64,000 bases of DNA from Porticoccus sp963974675 (GTDB lineage: Bacteria; Pseudomonadota; Gammaproteobacteria; Pseudomonadales; Porticoccaceae), in assembly GCA_963974675.1 (NCBI GenBank), contig CAXBDQ010000001.1:1-64000 (forward strand), in the 5' to 3' direction. Below the pieces are notes generated by a model that did not search any database, was not told where the DNA came from, and was given only the letters and a program-made list of their open reading frames with translations. Positions within the stretch are counted from its first letter, which is position 1. The number at the start of each line of letters is the position of its first letter. A program made the translations under genes and the position numbers. Shown in pieces: positions 17,403 through 27,081 of this stretch.

Positions 17403-17825
17403 TTACGCCACCGTGAAACTATCCCCCGCAAGCACACGTGCCACCGAATCTATCCGATGTTGAAGACCTGCCTGCTGGTAATCCAACGCAGGCAATGTCC
17501 CCCAAATAGGGTTTGGCCATGCACCATCAGTTTTGTATCGCGCCACATGGTGCATATGTAACTGAGGGACCATATTACCCAAAGTAGCAATATTGATTTT
17601 GTCCGGCGAAAACACATCGACCAGTGCTTCTGCCAACAGACAGGACTCAACCATCAGCTGAATTCTCTCTCCCTCTGATAAATGATAAATTTCCATCACA
17701 TCAGGTTTTTTGGGCACTAAGATGAACCAAGGATAGTTAGCATCGCGATGAATAAGCAACTGCGACAACTCAAACTCACCAACAGGCAGGGTGTCAGCAG
17801 CTAATCGGGGATGAAGCTCAAACAT
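17403..17825 (-). CDS. HIT domain protein (nucleotide hydrolase/transferase type)
   Basis: 140 residues. The histidine-triad region is PQLHMHHVARYKTD, with His90 and His92 in place and a third His at 93 rather than two positions later; this LHxHHVAR form is typical of a proteobacterial HIT subgroup. The C-terminal WPNPIWG is also typical of that subgroup. Members hydrolyse dinucleoside polyphosphates or nucleoside phosphoramidates; the substrate here is unknown. It is convergent with nothing and divergent from proS, with a 160-base shared upstream region. Confidence 0.85.
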   Translation of the reverse strand: MFELHPRLAADTLPVGEFELSQLLIHRDANYPWFILVPKKPDVMEIYHLSEGERIQLMVESCLLAEALVDVFSPDKINIATLGNMVPQLHMHHVARYKTDGAWPNPIWGTLPALDYQQAGLQHRIDSVARVLAGDSFTVA

Positions 17826-17985
17826 TTAAATACCTTTATAACCTCAACAAGATGCCCTAAACAAAAGCTCTGTACTCATATCCAAAACTAGAAGTCCTGT
17901 ACCAGAACAAATGACCACCGTAAAATAGCGCCTTTCTAGAGTAATCTCCAACTTTTACTTCAACCCATAACATAAAGAATAAACT

Positions 17986-19719
17986 ATGCGAGCCAGCCAA
18001 TTTCTCATTGCCACCCAAAAAGAAACACCAGCCGATGCCGAGGTTATCAGCCACCAGCTGATGTTGCGCTCGGGGATGATTCGAAAATTGGCGGCAGGAC
18101 TTTACAGCTGGCTACCCATGGGCCTACGCGTTCTACGGAAAGCAGAAGCCATCGTTCGAGAAGAAATGAACAAAGCCGGTGTTCAGGAAGTTCTCATGCC
18201 CGTCACCCAGCCTGCTGAACTTTGGGAAGAATCTGGCCGATGGGAACAATACGGGCCCGAGCTGCTTCGTATAAAAGATCGACATGGCCGTGCTTTTTGC
18301 CTGGGGCCAACCCACGAGGAAGTTATCACCGATCTGGTGCGCAATGAACTCCGCAGTTACAAACAACTGCCCGCCAGCTTTTATCAGATTCAAACCAAGT
18401 TCCGGGACGAGATACGTCCTCGCTTCGGTATTATGCGGTCCAGAGAATTCCTGATGAAAGACGCCTACTCTTTCCACATTTCTCAAGAGAGTATGCAACA
18501 AACCTATGAGGTAATGTATCAGGCATATTCTGCGATTTTCCAGCGGATGGGACTCGATTTCAGACCTGTGCTGGCTGATACCGGTAGTATTGGTGGCAGT
18601 CATTCTCATGAATTTCACGTATTGGCCGAGTCTGGTGAAGATGACATCGCTTTTTCTACGGAAAGTGATTTTGCCGCCAATATTGAAATGGCCGAAGCTA
18701 TCGCGCCTACGGGTGAACGCCCTGCCGCAACGGAGCCAGTAAAAGACGTTGAAACGCCAAACCAGCACAGTATTGAAGAAGTAAGCCAATTCCTTGGCAT
18801 GGAGAAAAACAACGTCGCCAAAACATTAATTGTCCTGGCCGAACCTGAAGAGGAGGAAGCGTCAGATCCCAGCCAACTTATCGCTCTCGTACTCCGTGGT
18901 GACCATGAATTAAATGACATCAAGGCAGAAAAGCTCCGCGGGGTCGCATCACCGCTCACCTTTGCCAGCGAAGAACAGGTCAAGCAGCAACTGGGCTGCA
19001 GTGTTGGATCCCTAGGCCCTGTGGGGCTGAATATTCCTATCATTGTCGATCGTTCTGCGGCATACCTGGCTGACTTCGCCTGTGGCGCCAACAAAGAAGG
19101 CGTTCACCTGACGGGGGTTAACTGGGAGCGTGATTGCCCGCTGCCCCGAGTAGAAGATATTCGAAATGTGTTAACCGGTGACCCCAGTCCCGATGGCAAA
19201 GGTGTACTGGAAATCAAACGCGGCATCGAAGTGGGCCATATCTTTCAGCTAGGCAGCAAATACAGTGAAGCCATGAATGCGCGAGTGCTTAATGAAGAAG
19301 GTCGCGAGCAAGTGATGTTAATGGGCTGTTATGGCATTGGTGTCAGCCGCGTCGTGGCTTCTGCCATTGAACAAAATAACGATGACAATGGCATTCTCTG
19401 GCCAAACGCATTGGCACCTTTTCAGGTTGCCCTGATACCAATCAATATGCATAAATCTGAACAGGTTCGCGAAACCTGTGAAAAACTCTACGCTGAACTA
19501 TTAGAATCAGGCGTAGAAGTGCTATTTATGGATCAAGAAAAGGCGCGCTTAGGCGGCATGCTGGCAGATGTTGAGCTTATTGGCCTACCCCACCGCATTG
19601 TGGTGGGTGATAGAGGTCTGGAAAAAGGTGTAGTGGAATACCGTAACCGTAGGGCATCGGAAAACCAGGACATTCCACTTGCTGAACTCCATGAGTTTCT
19701 TAAGCAAGCTCTTAACTAA
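17986..19719 (+). CDS. proS: Prolyl-tRNA synthetase, bacterial type with editing domain
   Basis: A class II synthetase charging tRNA-Pro. Motif 1 region (GMRVLRK-like GLRVLRKAEAIVREEM), motif 2 TKFRDEIRPRFGIMRSREF, and motif 3 MGCYGIGVSRVVA are present. Residues of about 235-390 form the inserted YbaK-like editing domain that removes mischarged Ala. The C-terminal anticodon-binding domain ends the protein. The length of 577 is normal. It is followed after 37 bases by a lytic transglycosylase gene in the same direction. Confidence 0.97.
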   Translation: MRASQFLIATQKETPADAEVISHQLMLRSGMIRKLAAGLYSWLPMGLRVLRKAEAIVREEMNKAGVQEVLMPVTQPAELWEESGRWEQYGPELLRIKDRHGRAFCLGPTHEEVITDLVRNELRSYKQLPASFYQIQTKFRDEIRPRFGIMRSREFLMKDAYSFHISQESMQQTYEVMYQAYSAIFQRMGLDFRPVLADTGSIGGSHSHEFHVLAESGEDDIAFSTESDFAANIEMAEAIAPTGERPAATEPVKDVETPNQHSIEEVSQFLGMEKNNVAKTLIVLAEPEEEEASDPSQLIALVLRGDHELNDIKAEKLRGVASPLTFASEEQVKQQLGCSVGSLGPVGLNIPIIVDRSAAYLADFACGANKEGVHLTGVNWERDCPLPRVEDIRNVLTGDPSPDGKGVLEIKRGIEVGHIFQLGSKYSEAMNARVLNEEGREQVMLMGCYGIGVSRVVASAIEQNNDDNGILWPNALAPFQVALIPINMHKSEQVRETCEKLYAELLESGVEVLFMDQEKARLGGMLADVELIGLPHRIVVGDRGLEKGVVEYRNRRASENQDIPLAELHEFLKQALN

Positions 19720-19756
19720 CCCCTTAACTAATTGATGTTAAATTGATACATAAATA

Positions 19757-20365
19757 ATGTTTAAAGGTGTGAGCAAAAGACTATTAAGCGTATGGCCAAG
19801 CCCCATTTTGGTATTAAGTGCCACTCTGGTGTTAAGTGCCATTTTGGTATGTTGCCCACCAGCTATTGCCGAAGAAGAAAATAATCAGGAACTATTATCT
19901 CTACTAAAACAGACGATTGAACAATCAGATAGCTTTGAAGATCGCTTTGATGCAGAAGTCTGGCTGATGTCTAAGTCAGGCCAGCTTAAGCGTTATATCA
20001 AAAATGACAAGAAGCGTCTCAATCTACTGAAAAAAATTCATCGAGCTGCTACCCGCGCCCAACTTTCTCCAGAAATAGTTTTGGCTGTTATTCAAATTGA
20101 AAGTCGTTTTGATCCTTACGCCCTATCCCGTGTCGGTGCGAGAGGCATGATGCAAGTGATGCCGTTTTGGAAAAATGAAATTGGTCGTCCTGATGACAAC
20201 CTAATGGATATAGACACTAACTTACGCTACGGCTGCACGATTCTGAAGTACTACCTAGATAAAGAAAAGGGACACCTAACCAATGCCCTTGCGCGCTACA
20301 ACGGCAGCTATGGGAAATATTGGTACCCTGAAAAAGTATTAGTAGCTTGGGAATATTGGCGATAG
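19757..20365 (+). CDS. Lytic transglycosylase, SLT domain
   Basis: 202 residues. An N-terminal signal sequence (about residues 8-37, ending PAIA) is followed by an SLT domain: the catalytic Glu115 in IQIESRFDPYA, then GARGMMQVMPFW and NLRYGCTILKYYL, and LARYNGSYGK. It should cleave the glycan strands of peptidoglycan in the periplasm. The signal peptide contains a short duplication (LVLSA twice, then LSAIL), also visible in the DNA near 19810-19850. A Cys-Cys near residues 32-33 could form a lipobox but does not fit well. It is likely co-transcribed with proS. Confidence 0.9.
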   Translation: MFKGVSKRLLSVWPSPILVLSATLVLSAILVCCPPAIAEEENNQELLSLLKQTIEQSDSFEDRFDAEVWLMSKSGQLKRYIKNDKKRLNLLKKIHRAATRAQLSPEIVLAVIQIESRFDPYALSRVGARGMMQVMPFWKNEIGRPDDNLMDIDTNLRYGCTILKYYLDKEKGHLTNALARYNGSYGKYWYPEKVLVAWEYWR

Positions 20366-20612
20366 CCTGCCCTTCACTGTTCCTTCACCATACCTTAGCC
20401 ACTTTTTAACGGCTCACCTTAGTTAGCTCTCGGCGATATTCGTCTTAGGCGGGCAAAAAACTAGAAACAAAAAATTCTCTGACCGAACAATATCGCCAGC
20501 CAATCTGGAAAGGAATATAAGAAGATGCCAGAACCAACTGACATCTTCCTAAAAAACTCTAGAGCCTAAGGCTACCGCTCGTGCGATCTAGCGCTAGCCT
20601 CAAGGAAAAGTC

Positions 20613-20825
20613 TTATGAAACAACCGTCACATTTTCAGCCTGAGGACCTTTCTGTCCATCAGTAATTTCGAAAGAGACCTGCTGCCCTTCAAGCAATGTA
20701 CGACGACCTGTACCGTTAATGGCACTAAAGTGTACAAAGACGTCTTTGCCACCTTCATGCTCAATAAAGCCAAAACCTTTTCCTTCATTAAACCATTTAA
20801 CAGTGCCCGTCACTAAATCTGACAT
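20613..20825 (-). CDS. Cold-shock domain protein (CspA family)
   Basis: 70 residues with the RNA-binding motifs GTVKWFNEGKGFGFIEHE (RNP1 KGFGFI) and DVFVHFSAI (RNP2 VFVHF). The protein should bind single-stranded RNA and act as an RNA chaperone. The exact paralog cannot be named. About 190 bases upstream of the start contain no gene and would suit the long leader common in this family. Confidence 0.95.
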   Translation of the reverse strand: MSDLVTGTVKWFNEGKGFGFIEHEGGKDVFVHFSAINGTGRRTLLEGQQVSFEITDGQKGPQAENVTVVS

Positions 20826-21022
20826 AAAACCCTCGTAAACTCGTTATTCTGACAAATAAAGGTAAAAATTCACTGGCATATCAACAACCAGCGGAGCTAC
20901 TTTAACAGCGCCACCGCTACAGAATCAAGAATAATGACGTCATTCCCAACGCCGCCCATCAGGCCAACAAGTCATTGATTCTTCTTAAAATTACCTTTAT
21001 CACCATTATTTTTTGCCATAAA

Positions 21023-21046
21023 AAAACGCCGCATAAAGCGACGTTT
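21023..21046 (-). terminator. Rho-independent terminator after secF
   Basis: On the minus strand, AAAACGTCGC, loop TTTAT, GCGGCGTTTT with one G-U pair, followed by more T residues. It lies 24 bases after the secF stop. Confidence 0.75.
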
Positions 21047-21069
21047 TCATTAACAACTAACAGCTTTTA

Positions 21070-21996
21070 TCAGGGCCCTTCAAATTCCTCACCCTCTTTC
21101 TCAGGGGGTAACAAATCTTCCCGAGTCATGTCCATAACAAGCAGAATATTTGTCGCCACATAATGAGAAGAGAAAGTACCAACAACAATACCCACCATCA
21201 AGGCTATGGCAAAGTTATGAATCAACGCACCGCCAAACAAAAGCAATGACAGCAAAACCAGCAAGGTTGTTATTGAAGTCACTAATGTCCGACCCAAGGT
21301 TTGAGTCAGAGATTGATTAATTACTTGTATGGCATCAGCGACACGCAACAGCCTGAAATTTTCCCGCATTCGGTCAGACACGACAATAGTATCGTTGAGA
21401 GAATAACCCACCACAGCCAGCACGGCCGCCAACACTGTGAGATCAAATTCCAACCCAACAACAGAGAAAAATCCAAGGGTAATAATCACGTCATGAACCA
21501 GAGCAACCACTGCACCCACAGAGAATTTGTACTGGAACCGAATAGCGACATAGAGCATGACAACCGCCAAAGCGGCCAGCATTCCAAGGCCACCATCTTC
21601 ACGCAGCTCTTCACCTACTTGAGGCCCCACAAAATCCACTCGGCGGAGATCTAAACTCTGACTTCCATTATCCAAGGCCATCAAAACACGCTCAGATAAC
21701 CCGACTTCAGGTTTACCCTGCAAACGAATCAAAACATCTCGCTCTGAACCAAAATGTATAACGACAGGGTTTTCAAACCCAGCAGTTGATAACTGTGTAC
21801 GAATATTTGCCAAGTCAGCTGGTTGTTGGTAACCCAGCTCAATCTGAGTACCTCCAGTAAAATCCAGTCCCAACACCAGCCCCTTAGAGGCCAAGGAGAT
21901 AACAGAACCTACAATCAGCAGGATAGAAATAAGGGCCGCCAGCTTGCGATGCCCCATAAAATCAATAATTTTTTTCGTACTCTTCTTTGTATTCAT
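21070..21996 (-). CDS. secF: Protein translocase subunit SecF
   Basis: An inner-membrane subunit of the SecDF complex that uses the proton gradient to pull exported proteins into the periplasm. It has six transmembrane helices, the first-loop segment LGLDFTGGTQIELGY, and the conserved VVGYSLNDTIVVSDR region in helix 4. The length of 308 is normal. It lies 9 bases after secD. The C-terminus is acidic. Confidence 0.97.
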   Translation of the reverse strand: MNTKKSTKKIIDFMGHRKLAALISILLIVGSVISLASKGLVLGLDFTGGTQIELGYQQPADLANIRTQLSTAGFENPVVIHFGSERDVLIRLQGKPEVGLSERVLMALDNGSQSLDLRRVDFVGPQVGEELREDGGLGMLAALAVVMLYVAIRFQYKFSVGAVVALVHDVIITLGFFSVVGLEFDLTVLAAVLAVVGYSLNDTIVVSDRMRENFRLLRVADAIQVINQSLTQTLGRTLVTSITTLLVLLSLLLFGGALIHNFAIALMVGIVVGTFSSHYVATNILLVMDMTREDLLPPEKEGEEFEGP

Positions 21997-22005
21997 GGCC
22001 AGCCC

Positions 22006-23859
22006 CTAAATCCAAACCTTGTTGATACTACGACGACCGTAGCTCAAGTTCACCATCGCACGGGTTCCCACGATAGCTGTAAACATTGAGGTCAGGATAC
22101 CGATAGACAGCGTTACCGCGAAGCCCTGCACTGGACCAGAACCAATGGCATAAAGAATCACCGCAACAATAAGAGTCGTTATGTTGGCATCAACAATTGA
22201 AACAAAGGCCCGATCATACCCGGTATTAATAGCTGACTGGGGGGGGAGACCGTTGGCCAACTCCTCTTTAATACGAGCGAAGATCAACACATTAGCATCC
22301 ACGGCCATACCCACTGTCAGCACAATACCGGCTATACCCGGCAACGTTAGCGTGGCGCCTAAAATTGACATAACGGCTACCAGAATCACTAAGTTCATCG
22401 ACAGTGCAATATTGGCAAACAGTCCAAATACCTTGTAGTACACCAACATAAAGGAAAGCACCAGCAGCATACCGATAACAACCGACTTAATACCCAGCTC
22501 AACATTTTCCGCACCCAGAGATGGGCCAATAGTTCGCTCCTCCACAAAATACATGGGTGCAGCCAATGCACCAGCCCGCAACAGCAATGCAAGCTCCGAG
22601 GCCTCACGAGGACTATCTAAACCAGTGATTCGAAACGAAACGCCCAAAGCACTTTGAATGGTAGCCAGACTAATAATTTTCTTTTCCACATAGCGCTCAG
22701 GTATCGCAACCTGTTCACCACTTTCATCCGTGGTGTATTCCATGCGTGTTTTGTATTCAATAAACAAGACGCCCAAACGTCGCCCTATACTGTTTCGGGA
22801 TACTCGGTGCATTCTGGCGCCACCGTCACTATCCAATGAAATATCTACCTGAGGCATACCATTTTCATCAAATGCAGTCGTCGCATTAGAAACATGATTG
22901 CCGGTAATGACGACAGTCCTTTCCAGAAAAGCATCTCTCGGACGAGAGGCTGGGTCATTGAATTCAAAACTTTCTCGGTTAGTTGAGCCTTGCTCAGCTT
23001 CTAGGCGGAATTCCAGATTAGCCGTTTTACCAATAATCCGTTTAGCTTCAGCGGTATCCTGAACTCCGGGTAATTCGACAATCACCCGATTGCGACCCTG
23101 TCGCTGAACAATTGGCTCTGACACGCCCAGTTCATTGACTCGATTACGCAATGTGGTTAAATTTTGATCAACCGCGTAGTCTTCAATTTGTTTAATCGCT
23201 GACTCTAACATCTCAGAACGAATGACAAATAGACCATTTTCTTCACTAAGCTGGCGACTGACATCACCAAATTTTTTACGAAGAATACTGTTTGCCTGCT
23301 CCCGCCCTTCCACTGTTTTAAAGGTGCTCACAATGGTCTTTTTATCGACCAACTTTACTGAGCGATAACGCAATTTTTCTTCCCGCATGGCACTTCGAAC
23401 TTCACGCACCATCGTTTCCAACCGCGCACCCACGGCTTTGTCTGTATCCACTTCAAGTAAAAAGTGTACACCGCCACTGAGATCAAGACCCAACTTCATG
23501 GGCGAAGCACCTAATCCTGCCAGCCACTCAGGGGTGGTGGGAGCGAGATTTAATGCAACAATATAATCTGAACCTAATGTCTGCTGAATAACCCGCTTAG
23601 CCAGTAATTGCTGCTCACGATCTTTCAAACGAATCAGGCCACTTTCACCATTAGCCTCTTCGCCAAAGTACCCAATGCCGGACTCACTTAACGCCCCTGC
23701 AATTTTTTCCATAGTTGGCGGACCAATAATCGTGCCACTATTATGGCCCGAGACCTGAATGGCAGGATCTGGCGTATAAAAATTAGGCAAGGCATAAACC
23801 ACACCCAAAGAGATGACGAGAAGAATAAACAGGTACTTCCACAAAGGATAATGGTTCAT
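22006..23859 (-). CDS. secD: Protein translocase subunit SecD
   Basis: The partner of SecF. N-terminal helix (MNHYPLWKYLF), a large periplasmic P1 region with LGLDLSGGVHFLLEVD, then five more helices with GMAVDANVLIFARIKEE as the proton-path signature. I place the start at the ATG at 23859, which gives the standard N-terminus and 617 residues; the upstream in-frame codon at 23889 is a TTG. The 175 bases between this start and tgt hold no yajC gene, which normally lies here; they contain a 10-bp direct repeat GGTATATAAG at 23971-23990. Confidence 0.97.
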   Translation of the reverse strand: MNHYPLWKYLFILLVISLGVVYALPNFYTPDPAIQVSGHNSGTIIGPPTMEKIAGALSESGIGYFGEEANGESGLIRLKDREQQLLAKRVIQQTLGSDYIVALNLAPTTPEWLAGLGASPMKLGLDLSGGVHFLLEVDTDKAVGARLETMVREVRSAMREEKLRYRSVKLVDKKTIVSTFKTVEGREQANSILRKKFGDVSRQLSEENGLFVIRSEMLESAIKQIEDYAVDQNLTTLRNRVNELGVSEPIVQRQGRNRVIVELPGVQDTAEAKRIIGKTANLEFRLEAEQGSTNRESFEFNDPASRPRDAFLERTVVITGNHVSNATTAFDENGMPQVDISLDSDGGARMHRVSRNSIGRRLGVLFIEYKTRMEYTTDESGEQVAIPERYVEKKIISLATIQSALGVSFRITGLDSPREASELALLLRAGALAAPMYFVEERTIGPSLGAENVELGIKSVVIGMLLVLSFMLVYYKVFGLFANIALSMNLVILVAVMSILGATLTLPGIAGIVLTVGMAVDANVLIFARIKEELANGLPPQSAINTGYDRAFVSIVDANITTLIVAVILYAIGSGPVQGFAVTLSIGILTSMFTAIVGTRAMVNLSYGRRSINKVWI

Positions 23860-24034
23860 TTGATTGTTCTTATGTTGTATCCCAGCCAATAAAGCGTCGC
23901 ATTATAGGCTTAAATTTAAGGTTCTTGTCAGAATCCACGGAATTATTAGTTACAAGTTACTAACTACATGGGTATATAAGGGTATATAAGCTTTTTTCAA
24001 GACCACTCTTTAATTCTGCCTTTATAACAATGAA

Positions 24035-25183
24035 TTATTCCGGAGGTGTCAAACCCTGTTGTTGGTAGAACTGATCAGAAAACTCATCCAATCGATGTTC
24101 GGCAATCGCCTGACGAATATCTGTCATCAAGGTCTGATAATAACGCAAGTTGTGGAACGTATTGAGTTGTGCACCAAGAATTTCTCCGCACTTTTCCAGA
24201 TGATGGAGATAAGCACGGCTAAAGTTTTCACAAGTGTAGCAATCACAATTTTTATCCAGAGGGCCAGTATCATGCCGATGCACCGCATTTTTTATTTTGA
24301 CCACACCGGAACTGGTAAACAAGTGCCCATTGCGTGCATTGCGTGTAGGCATCACACAATCAAACATATCAATGCCACGCTTTACTGCTTCCAAAATATC
24401 CTGAGGTTTTCCCACGCCCATTAAATAACGCGGCTTATCCTGAGGCATTTTCGGCGGCAATGTATCCAGCACTCTCAGCATGTCTTCTTTTGGCTCACCC
24501 ACAGAGAGGCCGCCAATGGCATAGCCATCAAAACCCATTTCCTCCAAGCCTGCCAAAGATACTTCACGCAGGTTTTCATACATACCACCCTGAACAATAC
24601 CAAACAGCGCAGAGGGGCTATCCCCATGCGCCTGCTGGCTACGTTTTGCCCAACGCAACGACAACTCCATAGAGGTCTGCGCTTCTTTTTCAGTGGCGGG
24701 GTATGGTGTGCATTCATCAAATATCATGACCACATCAGCACCTAATTCCCGCTGTACTTGTATAGATGTCTCCGGGTCCAAAAATACTGGACTGCCATCG
24801 ATAGGGGAGCGAAAGGAAACCCCCTGCTCAGTGATTTTACGAATCTCTCCCAAACTAAAGACTTGAAAGCCACCGGAGTCCGTAAGAATAGGTCCAGACC
24901 ACTGCATAAAGTCGTGCAGAGTACCTTTCTTACCAGGCTCAGGACTGTGTTCCATAATCACTTGTGTTCCCGGCCTCAACATCAAATGAAAGGTATTACC
25001 CAAAATAATTTGTGCACCGATGGCTTCAACATCACGGGGCAACATACCCTTCACTGTGCCACAGGTACCTACCGGCATAAAGGCAGGGGTTTCAACCGTG
25101 CCACGAGGGAATTGCAATCGCCCTCTTCGCGCTTTGCCATCTGAGGTGTCCAGTTCAAAAGACATAAAACATTCACGACTCAT
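24035..25183 (-). CDS. tgt: tRNA-guanine transglycosylase Tgt
   Basis: Exchanges guanine 34 of GUN-anticodon tRNAs for preQ1. Visible: ILTDSGGFQVFSLG with the base-binding Asp, the GGLSVGEPK segment, the second catalytic Asp in RGIDMFDCVMPTRNARNG, and the zinc site CDCYTC with a further Cys and His downstream. The length of 382 is normal. The ATG overlaps the queA stop (TAATG). A second ATG six codons later (25165) matches the E. coli start but has a weaker ribosome site. It supplies queuosine with queC/queE at the other end of the window. Confidence 0.97.
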   Translation of the reverse strand: MSRECFMSFELDTSDGKARRGRLQFPRGTVETPAFMPVGTCGTVKGMLPRDVEAIGAQIILGNTFHLMLRPGTQVIMEHSPEPGKKGTLHDFMQWSGPILTDSGGFQVFSLGEIRKITEQGVSFRSPIDGSPVFLDPETSIQVQRELGADVVMIFDECTPYPATEKEAQTSMELSLRWAKRSQQAHGDSPSALFGIVQGGMYENLREVSLAGLEEMGFDGYAIGGLSVGEPKEDMLRVLDTLPPKMPQDKPRYLMGVGKPQDILEAVKRGIDMFDCVMPTRNARNGHLFTSSGVVKIKNAVHRHDTGPLDKNCDCYTCENFSRAYLHHLEKCGEILGAQLNTFHNLRYYQTLMTDIRQAIAEHRLDEFSDQFYQQQGLTPPE

Positions 25184-26280
25184 TAGGGCTGTTCCTCATA
25201 GGGTCTATCTTCACTCAATAGCGCTTTATTAATGATTGGGTCATCAGCAGCATGGGGGTTGCGCGTTAAAAACATCGCATCGCCATAACTGAAAAACCGA
25301 TACCGCTGTTCAACGGCTTCGCTGTAAGCATTCATCATTCGGGAATACCCTGAAAAAGCACTGACCAACATCAGCAATGTCGATTCTGGCAAATGAAAGT
25401 TGGTCACCAAGGCATCCACCACATTAAATTTATACCCGGGGTAAATAAAAATATCCGTATCACCCTGCATGGGTTTGATCTCACCACCTGCAGCCGCACT
25501 CTCAAGACAACGAACACTAGTAGTGCCCACGGCAATTACCCGGCCGCCCCGCTGGCGAGCTGCCAACACTTTTTCACAAACAGACGCTGGCACATCAATA
25601 ACTTCGGAGTGCATCACATGGTCATGAATATAATCGGCTCGCACAGGCTGAAAGGTCCCGGCACCCACGTGCAGGGTGACATAGGCCATATCCACACCAG
25701 AGAGCCTTAACTGCTTCAATATTGCATGATCAAAATGTAATCCCGCTGTTGGCGCGGCCACAGCACCGGGTTTTTCAGCATAAACTGTCTGGTAGCGCTC
25801 TCTATCGCCAGCATCATCCTCACGATCTATATAAGGAGGCAGTGGCATATGACCATTGGTCTCTAAAATATCCAATGCGCTTTGGTCGCCGTCAAATTTC
25901 ACTAAAAATAAATCACCCTGACGCCCCTCTACCTCTGCGGTTACATAGCCTTCAAACAAAAGAATTGCACCCGCCTTGGGTGACTTGCTCGACCGCAGAT
26001 GCGCCAATACCCTATGTTCATCGAGCAATCGCTCCACCAGCATTTCTATCTTGCCGCCCGTTTCTTTTTGGCCAAATAAACGTGCAGGAATAACCCGGGT
26101 ATTGTTAAACACCATTAGATCACCGGGTCGAACCAGGGAAACAATATCAGGAAAGGTCTTGTGCTCTACTTCCCCCTTCTCAGCATCTAACACCAGCATT
26201 CTGCTGCCACGGCGTTCAGCCGTGGGCTGCCGTGCTATCAACTCTTCGGGCAAATGGTAATAAAACTGTTCTCGACGCAT
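25183..26280 (-). CDS. queA: S-adenosylmethionine:tRNA ribosyltransferase-isomerase QueA
   Basis: Transfers and rearranges the ribosyl group of SAM onto preQ1 in tRNA, giving epoxyqueuosine. The family start (FYYHLPEELIARQPTAERRGSRML), the VFNNTRVIPARLFG block, and the PTAGLHFD and LHVGAGTFQPV blocks are all present. The length of 365 is a little longer than in E. coli, at the C-terminus. It is the first gene of queA-tgt and overlaps tgt by one base. Confidence 0.97.
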   Translation of the reverse strand: MRREQFYYHLPEELIARQPTAERRGSRMLVLDAEKGEVEHKTFPDIVSLVRPGDLMVFNNTRVIPARLFGQKETGGKIEMLVERLLDEHRVLAHLRSSKSPKAGAILLFEGYVTAEVEGRQGDLFLVKFDGDQSALDILETNGHMPLPPYIDREDDAGDRERYQTVYAEKPGAVAAPTAGLHFDHAILKQLRLSGVDMAYVTLHVGAGTFQPVRADYIHDHVMHSEVIDVPASVCEKVLAARQRGGRVIAVGTTSVRCLESAAAGGEIKPMQGDTDIFIYPGYKFNVVDALVTNFHLPESTLLMLVSAFSGYSRMMNAYSEAVEQRYRFFSYGDAMFLTRNPHAADDPIINKALLSEDRPYEEQP

Positions 26281-26395
26281 AACGGGCTATAGATCGCAGG
26301 CTGTAGTGTAAAAAATCCGCAAGGGTAATAGAAATAAAGCACCATAACCAGTATTGTCAGATGAGAATGACTCAACAATAGAGCTGCAAACGCAC

Positions 26396-26423
26396 TTGAT
26401 TATGTAAAGACCACTGCTATAAT
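26396..26423 (+). promoter_or_regulatory. Sigma-70 promoter of tRNA-Leu
   Basis: TTGATT (26396-26401), 16-base spacer, perfect TATAAT (26418-26423), followed by a GC-rich CGCGCTCC discriminator typical of stringently controlled stable-RNA promoters. Transcription would begin just before the tRNA. Confidence 0.75.
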
Positions 26424-26434
26424 CGCGCTCCTGT

Positions 26435-26521
26435 GCCAGAGTGGTGAAATTGGTATACACAGGGGATTCAAAATCCCCCGCCCTTAAAAGCGTGCCGGTT
26501 CGAGTCCGGCCTCTGGTACCA
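26435..26521 (+). tRNA. tRNA-Leu (CAA)
   Basis: 87 bases including an encoded CCA. Acceptor GCCAGAG pairs with CTCTGGT (one G-U), the anticodon stem-loop is GGGGA-TTCAAAA-TCCCC with anticodon CAA, a long variable arm (class II) follows, and the T arm is GCCGGTTCGAGTCCGGC. This is the isoacceptor encoded by leuX in E. coli, a known island insertion site. Confidence 0.96.
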
Positions 26522-26553
26522 AAACAAAGACTATTAACAATCATAGTCGACCT

Positions 26554-26581
26554 AAAGCCCCCATAAAACGGGGCTTTTTTA
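26554..26581 (+). terminator. Rho-independent terminator of tRNA-Leu
   Basis: AAAGCCCC (26554-26561), loop, GGGGCTTT (26570-26577), followed by a run of T. It begins 33 bases after the tRNA. Confidence 0.9.
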
Positions 26582-26980
26582 TTGCCTACTCAATCTATCA
26601 ACGACCATGACTGTCCAATGCTCCCCCTCAAGGGAGGCATTTGGATTGAAGATACGCCCCGAATGACTCTACCCAACATAGCAGTTGGGCATGCTAACCC
26701 ACGTAAAAAGCCATAAAAGTCTTCTGATAACTGCGATCTCTACCTTCTCTACATCTCAATAGCTCAGATCAAACGCCTCTAGATTCGAATTAAAGAACTC
26801 ACGGAAGAATTCAGATCAGGATCAGGAGCCACAGGCTTTTATTCAAAGTAGAGATGGTATTAAGTATTTGATTTTAATAGGGGCTGATTTATGATCAGGG
26901 AAAAGGGATTGGATAACAACAGCAGGAATTAGTCTTCTTTTTCTAACACAGCCCCTCTTTAACTCCAACCCACTGTAAAT

Positions 26981-27032
26981 GTCCTGACCTAAAATCGTTT
27001 GTCCCGAGATAAGGGACCAAAGTGATCTCAAG
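26981..27032. repeat. Dispersed hairpin repeat, copy 2 (other copy at 9487)
   Basis: About 52 bases homologous to 9487-9536. The stem TTTGTCCC / GGGACCAAA with loop GAGATAA and a bulged C is intact here. It lies 50 bases upstream of the DUF1232 start, so it would be in or near that gene's leader. Confidence 0.6.
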
Positions 27033-27081
27033 CCATAGGCTTCTTAATAAGCTGTCATGTGAAATTAGGTAGATAGCAATT

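Larger units (their letters stand above)
26522..27081. other. 560 bp between tRNA-Leu and the DUF1232 gene
   Basis: Holds the tRNA terminator (26554-26581), a 9-bp hairpin with a bulge (26617-26641), and the second copy of the hairpin repeat (26981-27032). No supported gene is seen; a 62-codon minus-strand frame crossing the repeat has no ribosome site and no recognised similarity. Confidence 0.5.
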
